Shown here: piece after piece, positions 6,974-8,007 of the stretch
Layout: the number at the start of each line of letters is the position of its first letter
How positions within the stretch are numbered: the first letter of the stretch is position 1
Assembly: GCA_044433065.1 (NCBI GenBank)
Contig: JAWXUA010000133.1
Location: 1-8,007 of the forward strand
Length of the DNA stretch: 8,007 nucleotides
Direction: 5' to 3'
DNA from: Nitratidesulfovibrio sp044433065
GTDB taxonomy: Bacteria; Desulfobacterota; Desulfovibrionia; Desulfovibrionales; Desulfovibrionaceae
The notes under the pieces: model-generated
The model's input: the letters and a program-made list of their open reading frames with translations, nothing else
Database searches by the model: none
Told to the model about the DNA's origin: nothing
Position numbers and translations under genes: made by a program

Positions 6974-7303
6974 TGTTGATTACTCCGTTATCTGGAAACC
7001 ATGCTCTTGCTCTCTGGCATAAGCCACGGGAAAGCGAATGCCTTCTTGCGCGAGCTCCTCACAATCGGTGGCGGTGCACCGAACTCCGCCCGGGGCGAAC
7101 GGTTCATGAGGTCACCGTTCGTCGCAATCCTTATCGACGTGGACTTCAGGCAGTTACGATGCCTACGCAAAAAACCACTTCGCTTGAGCGTCGTGGCATG
7201 TCTTTTTGGAGTATGATTTTTTGGAGAGAATTAATGTGAGGGATTTGAGAGGGGATGAACCACCATCTACTGGCCACTCAGCTAGCTTCTTTCGTAATCA
7301 TAC
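6974..7303 (-). promoter_or_regulatory. Probable structured 5' leader of the S10 cluster
   Basis: This roughly 330-base stretch lies between the proposed TATAAT promoter and rpsJ and holds no convincing gene. On the minus strand it could form several hairpins: CGAACGG at 7096-7102 with CCGTTCG at 7115-7121 (a further T-A pair at 7103/7114), AGGCA/TGCCT at 7148-7152 and 7160-7164, and a 5-bp GGCAT/ATGCC stem at 7016-7020 and 7038-7042. It also has an attenuator-like hairpin near 7169-7197. In E. coli the S10 leader is the target of L4. I recognise no known L4-binding structure here. That the segment is transcribed leader is inference. Confidence 0.4.
7169..7197 (-). terminator. Attenuator-like hairpin with U-tract in the rpsJ leader
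   Basis: Read on the minus strand, CCAC (7196-7193) pairs with GTGG (7178-7175). Inside are a GA/AA internal loop and CGC-TCAA-GCG (7190-7181). A run of six T follows at once (7174-7169). This is the layout of a weak intrinsic terminator about 200 bases before the rpsJ start. The stem is short (7 pairs plus a possible G-U), so full termination is doubtful. Confidence 0.25.
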
Positions 7304-7309
7304 GAAGAC

Positions 7310-7315
7310 ATTATA
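7310..7315 (-). promoter_or_regulatory. Candidate -10 element (TATAAT) for the S10 cluster
   Basis: The minus strand reads TATAAT exactly at 7315-7310, which would start transcription near 7303. The hexamer 17 bp upstream (TGGGCC) is a poor -35. A perfect TTGACA exists at 7344-7339 but with 23 bp spacing, too long for a standard sigma-70 promoter, so an activator may be required if this promoter is real. Confidence 0.35.
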
Positions 7316-7338
7316 TGCGTGCAGCCAGCCTTGGCCCA

Positions 7339-7359
7339 TGTCAAACATTATGTTTGACA
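7339..7359. promoter_or_regulatory. Perfect 21-bp palindrome, candidate operator
   Basis: Two 10-base arms, TGTCAAACAT and ATGTTTGACA, flank a single central T. The symmetry is exact. It has no U-tract beside it, so it is unlikely to be a terminator. Its centre is about 46 bp upstream of the start expected from the TATAAT at 7310-7315, a typical place for an activator overlapping the -35, or a repressor. The half-site does not match a regulator I can name with confidence. Confidence 0.45.
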
Positions 7360-7499
7360 AGTTCAGGTGGTCCTACAGGGTTACCAATGGTGAGCTTTTT
7401 ATAGCTCTCAAATGTCCAGTACCTTACAGCGACCAAGTTAATGGGCTGGAACGGGTAGACATATTTGCGGCATAAGGTAACGCCTGCAAATGTCAATAT

Positions 7500-7565
7500 C
7501 TGTCTTTTTAAGATCAGACAGACTCACAGGGTAGACTCAATCTACCCTTCCCTGCCGTCACAGGG
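7500..7565. repeat. Cluster of three adjacent inverted repeats
   Basis: CTGTCT/AGACAG (7500-7505 and 7516-7521) is followed by GGGTAGA/TCTACCC (7529-7535 and 7541-7547, 5-base loop) and CCCTG/CAGGG (7550-7554 and 7561-7565). CAGGG at 7527-7531 could pair instead with CCCTG at 7550-7554, so the last two stems are potentially exclusive. No T-run follows on either strand. The pairing is seen in the sequence; any role is unknown. Confidence 0.4.
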
Positions 7566-7765
7566 CTGAAAATGAAACGCTGTTGTTGTCAGCGCGAGAA
7601 CATATCTACATGGGTCAGACCAGTTCGTCAATCTTTTTTTTATTTTTTTCTGCGCCAAGGGAAAATTTTTTCAAAAGTATCCCCATTTCCACAAACCTCA
7701 ATCCTCTTTCGCAAGTTTTTACTTGCGGTGCAGCTATGATTTCTTAAGATAATTTTAAGATCAGA
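7506..7765. repeat. 13-base direct repeat pair
   Basis: TTTTAAGATCAGA occurs at 7506-7518 and again at 7753-7765, both in the same orientation, 247 bases apart in the spacer upstream of rpsJ. The first copy fills the loop and right arm of the CTGTCT/AGACAG inverted repeat. Function unknown; it may be a paired binding site or chance in AT-rich DNA. Confidence 0.4.
7603..7649 (-). promoter_or_regulatory. Candidate promoter with A-tract UP element
   Basis: The minus strand has TTGACG at 7631-7626 (5 of 6 to the -35 consensus). Immediately upstream is an almost pure A-tract (complement of 7633-7649), as in UP elements of strong ribosomal promoters. At 17 bp spacing the -10 would be TAGATA (7608-7603), only a partial match. 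It would give a leader of over 600 bases to rpsJ. The T-run on the plus strand has no stem before it, so it is not a plus-strand terminator tail. Confidence 0.3.
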
Positions 7766-7900
7766 TATTCGTTTTAGATTCTTATTCTCTAGCTCAACCC
7801 TAACTTCACACGGAGGCATAGGCACTACAGTCATCAATATAATAGAACAACCACGACGATTGTCATTACTACTCTCTCCTGCCCCCCCCCTCAAAAAAAC
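7640..7900. other. Non-coding AT-rich spacer
   Basis: I see no convincing gene here. Notable items are a perfect hairpin CGCAAGT-TTTT-ACTTGCG at 7710-7727 without a terminator tail, the second copy of a 13-base direct repeat at 7753-7765, and a run of nine C at 7882-7890 followed by seven A at 7893-7899. A minus-strand frame at 7640-7894 is open, but it would need a TTG start next to the G-run and has no ribosome binding site. Confidence 0.5.
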
Positions 7901-7939
7901 AAAATAAAAAGCCCCTGTCCTAATGAGAACAGGGGCTTT
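7901..7939 (-). terminator. Rho-independent terminator of the upstream minus-strand gene
   Basis: Arms AAAGCCCCTGT (7908-7918) and ACAGGGGCTTT (7929-7939) form a perfect 11-bp stem with a 10-base loop. On the minus strand the stem is followed by TTTTTATTTT, a good U-tract; on the plus strand the tail (GGTTTGCG) is poor. It lies 21 bases after a stop codon at 7961-7963, so it ends the gene entering from the right edge and isolates the S10 cluster from it. Confidence 0.9.
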
Positions 7940-7960
7940 GGTTTGCGTGAAGCTTACGGC

Positions 7961-8007
7961 TTAGTGATGTTGGTCGGAACCGAACTCAAAGGTGCCAGCT
8001 TCTTTCT
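7961..8007 (-). CDS. C-terminal end of an unidentified protein, cut by window edge
   Basis: A gene must end here, because a strong minus-strand terminator follows at 7901-7939. The favoured frame ends KEAGTFEFGSDQHH and stops with TAA at 7961-7963, using common codons (GGT, TCC, GAC, ACC, TTC). A second frame stays open to TAA at 7954-7956 and would end LAPLSSVPTNITKP. With 14-17 codons I cannot identify the protein or settle the frame. Neither ending looks like elongation factor G or Tu, which often precede rpsJ. Confidence 0.4.
   Translation of the reverse strand, partial: KEAGTFEFGSDQHH

Noticed and set aside
6988..7199. Short minus-strand frames before rpsJ, including a 17-codon frame from the ATG at 7197-7199, as possible leader peptides
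   Set aside because: No Shine-Dalgarno sequence precedes them and none has a run of regulatory codons.
7339..7344. Perfect TTGACA (minus strand) as -35 of the TATAAT at 7310-7315
   Set aside because: The spacing is 23 bp, well outside the 16-18 bp range, so the TTGACA is more likely just part of the palindrome.
7206..7475. An 89-codon plus-strand frame in the spacer upstream of rpsJ
   Set aside because: It starts with TTG, has no clear ribosome binding site, shows no recognisable domain, and covers the TATAAT and the perfect palindrome. Probably chance, though a small orphan gene cannot be excluded.
7621..7650. Plus-strand intrinsic terminator at the long T-run
   Set aside because: No stem of more than three or four pairs lies immediately before the T-run.
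7640..7894. An 84-codon minus-strand frame after the upstream terminator
   Set aside because: The start would be a TTG against the G-run, internal ATG codons lack a ribosome binding site, and the residue composition looks random.

Overview
The window is almost entirely the head and middle of a bacterial S10-spc ribosomal protein cluster, read on the minus strand from right to left. The order is rpsJ, rplC, rplD, rplW, rplB, rpsS, rplV, rpsC, rplP, rpmC, rpsQ (S10 block), then rplN, rplX, rplE, rpsN, rpsH and the first 68 codons of rplF (spc block), which runs off the left edge. No internal gap exceeds about 20 bases, all products are full length, and none shows a frameshift or insertion.

The proteins most resemble those of sulfate-reducing Desulfovibrionaceae (Desulfobacterota), judging from remembered family sequences (for example L2, L16 and the S3 C-terminus). 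Coding GC near 50% would suit a lower-GC member of that group. This placement is inference without a database search. S14 and L24 both carry intact four-cysteine zinc motifs, so both are the zinc-binding (C+) type.

To the right of rpsJ is a non-coding stretch of nearly 1 kb (6974-7960), more AT-rich than the genes from about 7200 on. It holds the probable control region of the cluster: a structured leader next to rpsJ with a hairpin plus U-tract resembling an attenuator; a perfect TATAAT -10 at 7310-7315; a perfect 21-bp palindrome at 7339-7359, about 46 bp upstream of the start that this -10 would give; tandem hairpins at 7529-7565; and, further upstream, a TTGACG -35 directly behind a long A-tract (UP-element-like). 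A strong minus-strand terminator at 7901-7939 closes an upstream gene, of which only the last codons (from 7961 to the right edge) are visible. Neither fusA nor tuf, which often precede rpsJ, is visible here, so the S10 cluster probably has its own promoter.

Together the genes supply large and small subunit proteins in a co-transcribed, translationally coupled array. At six junctions the stop codon of one gene forms part of the Shine-Dalgarno sequence of the next. I found no clearly new system in the coding part. The rpsJ upstream region is the part least explained and most worth testing.
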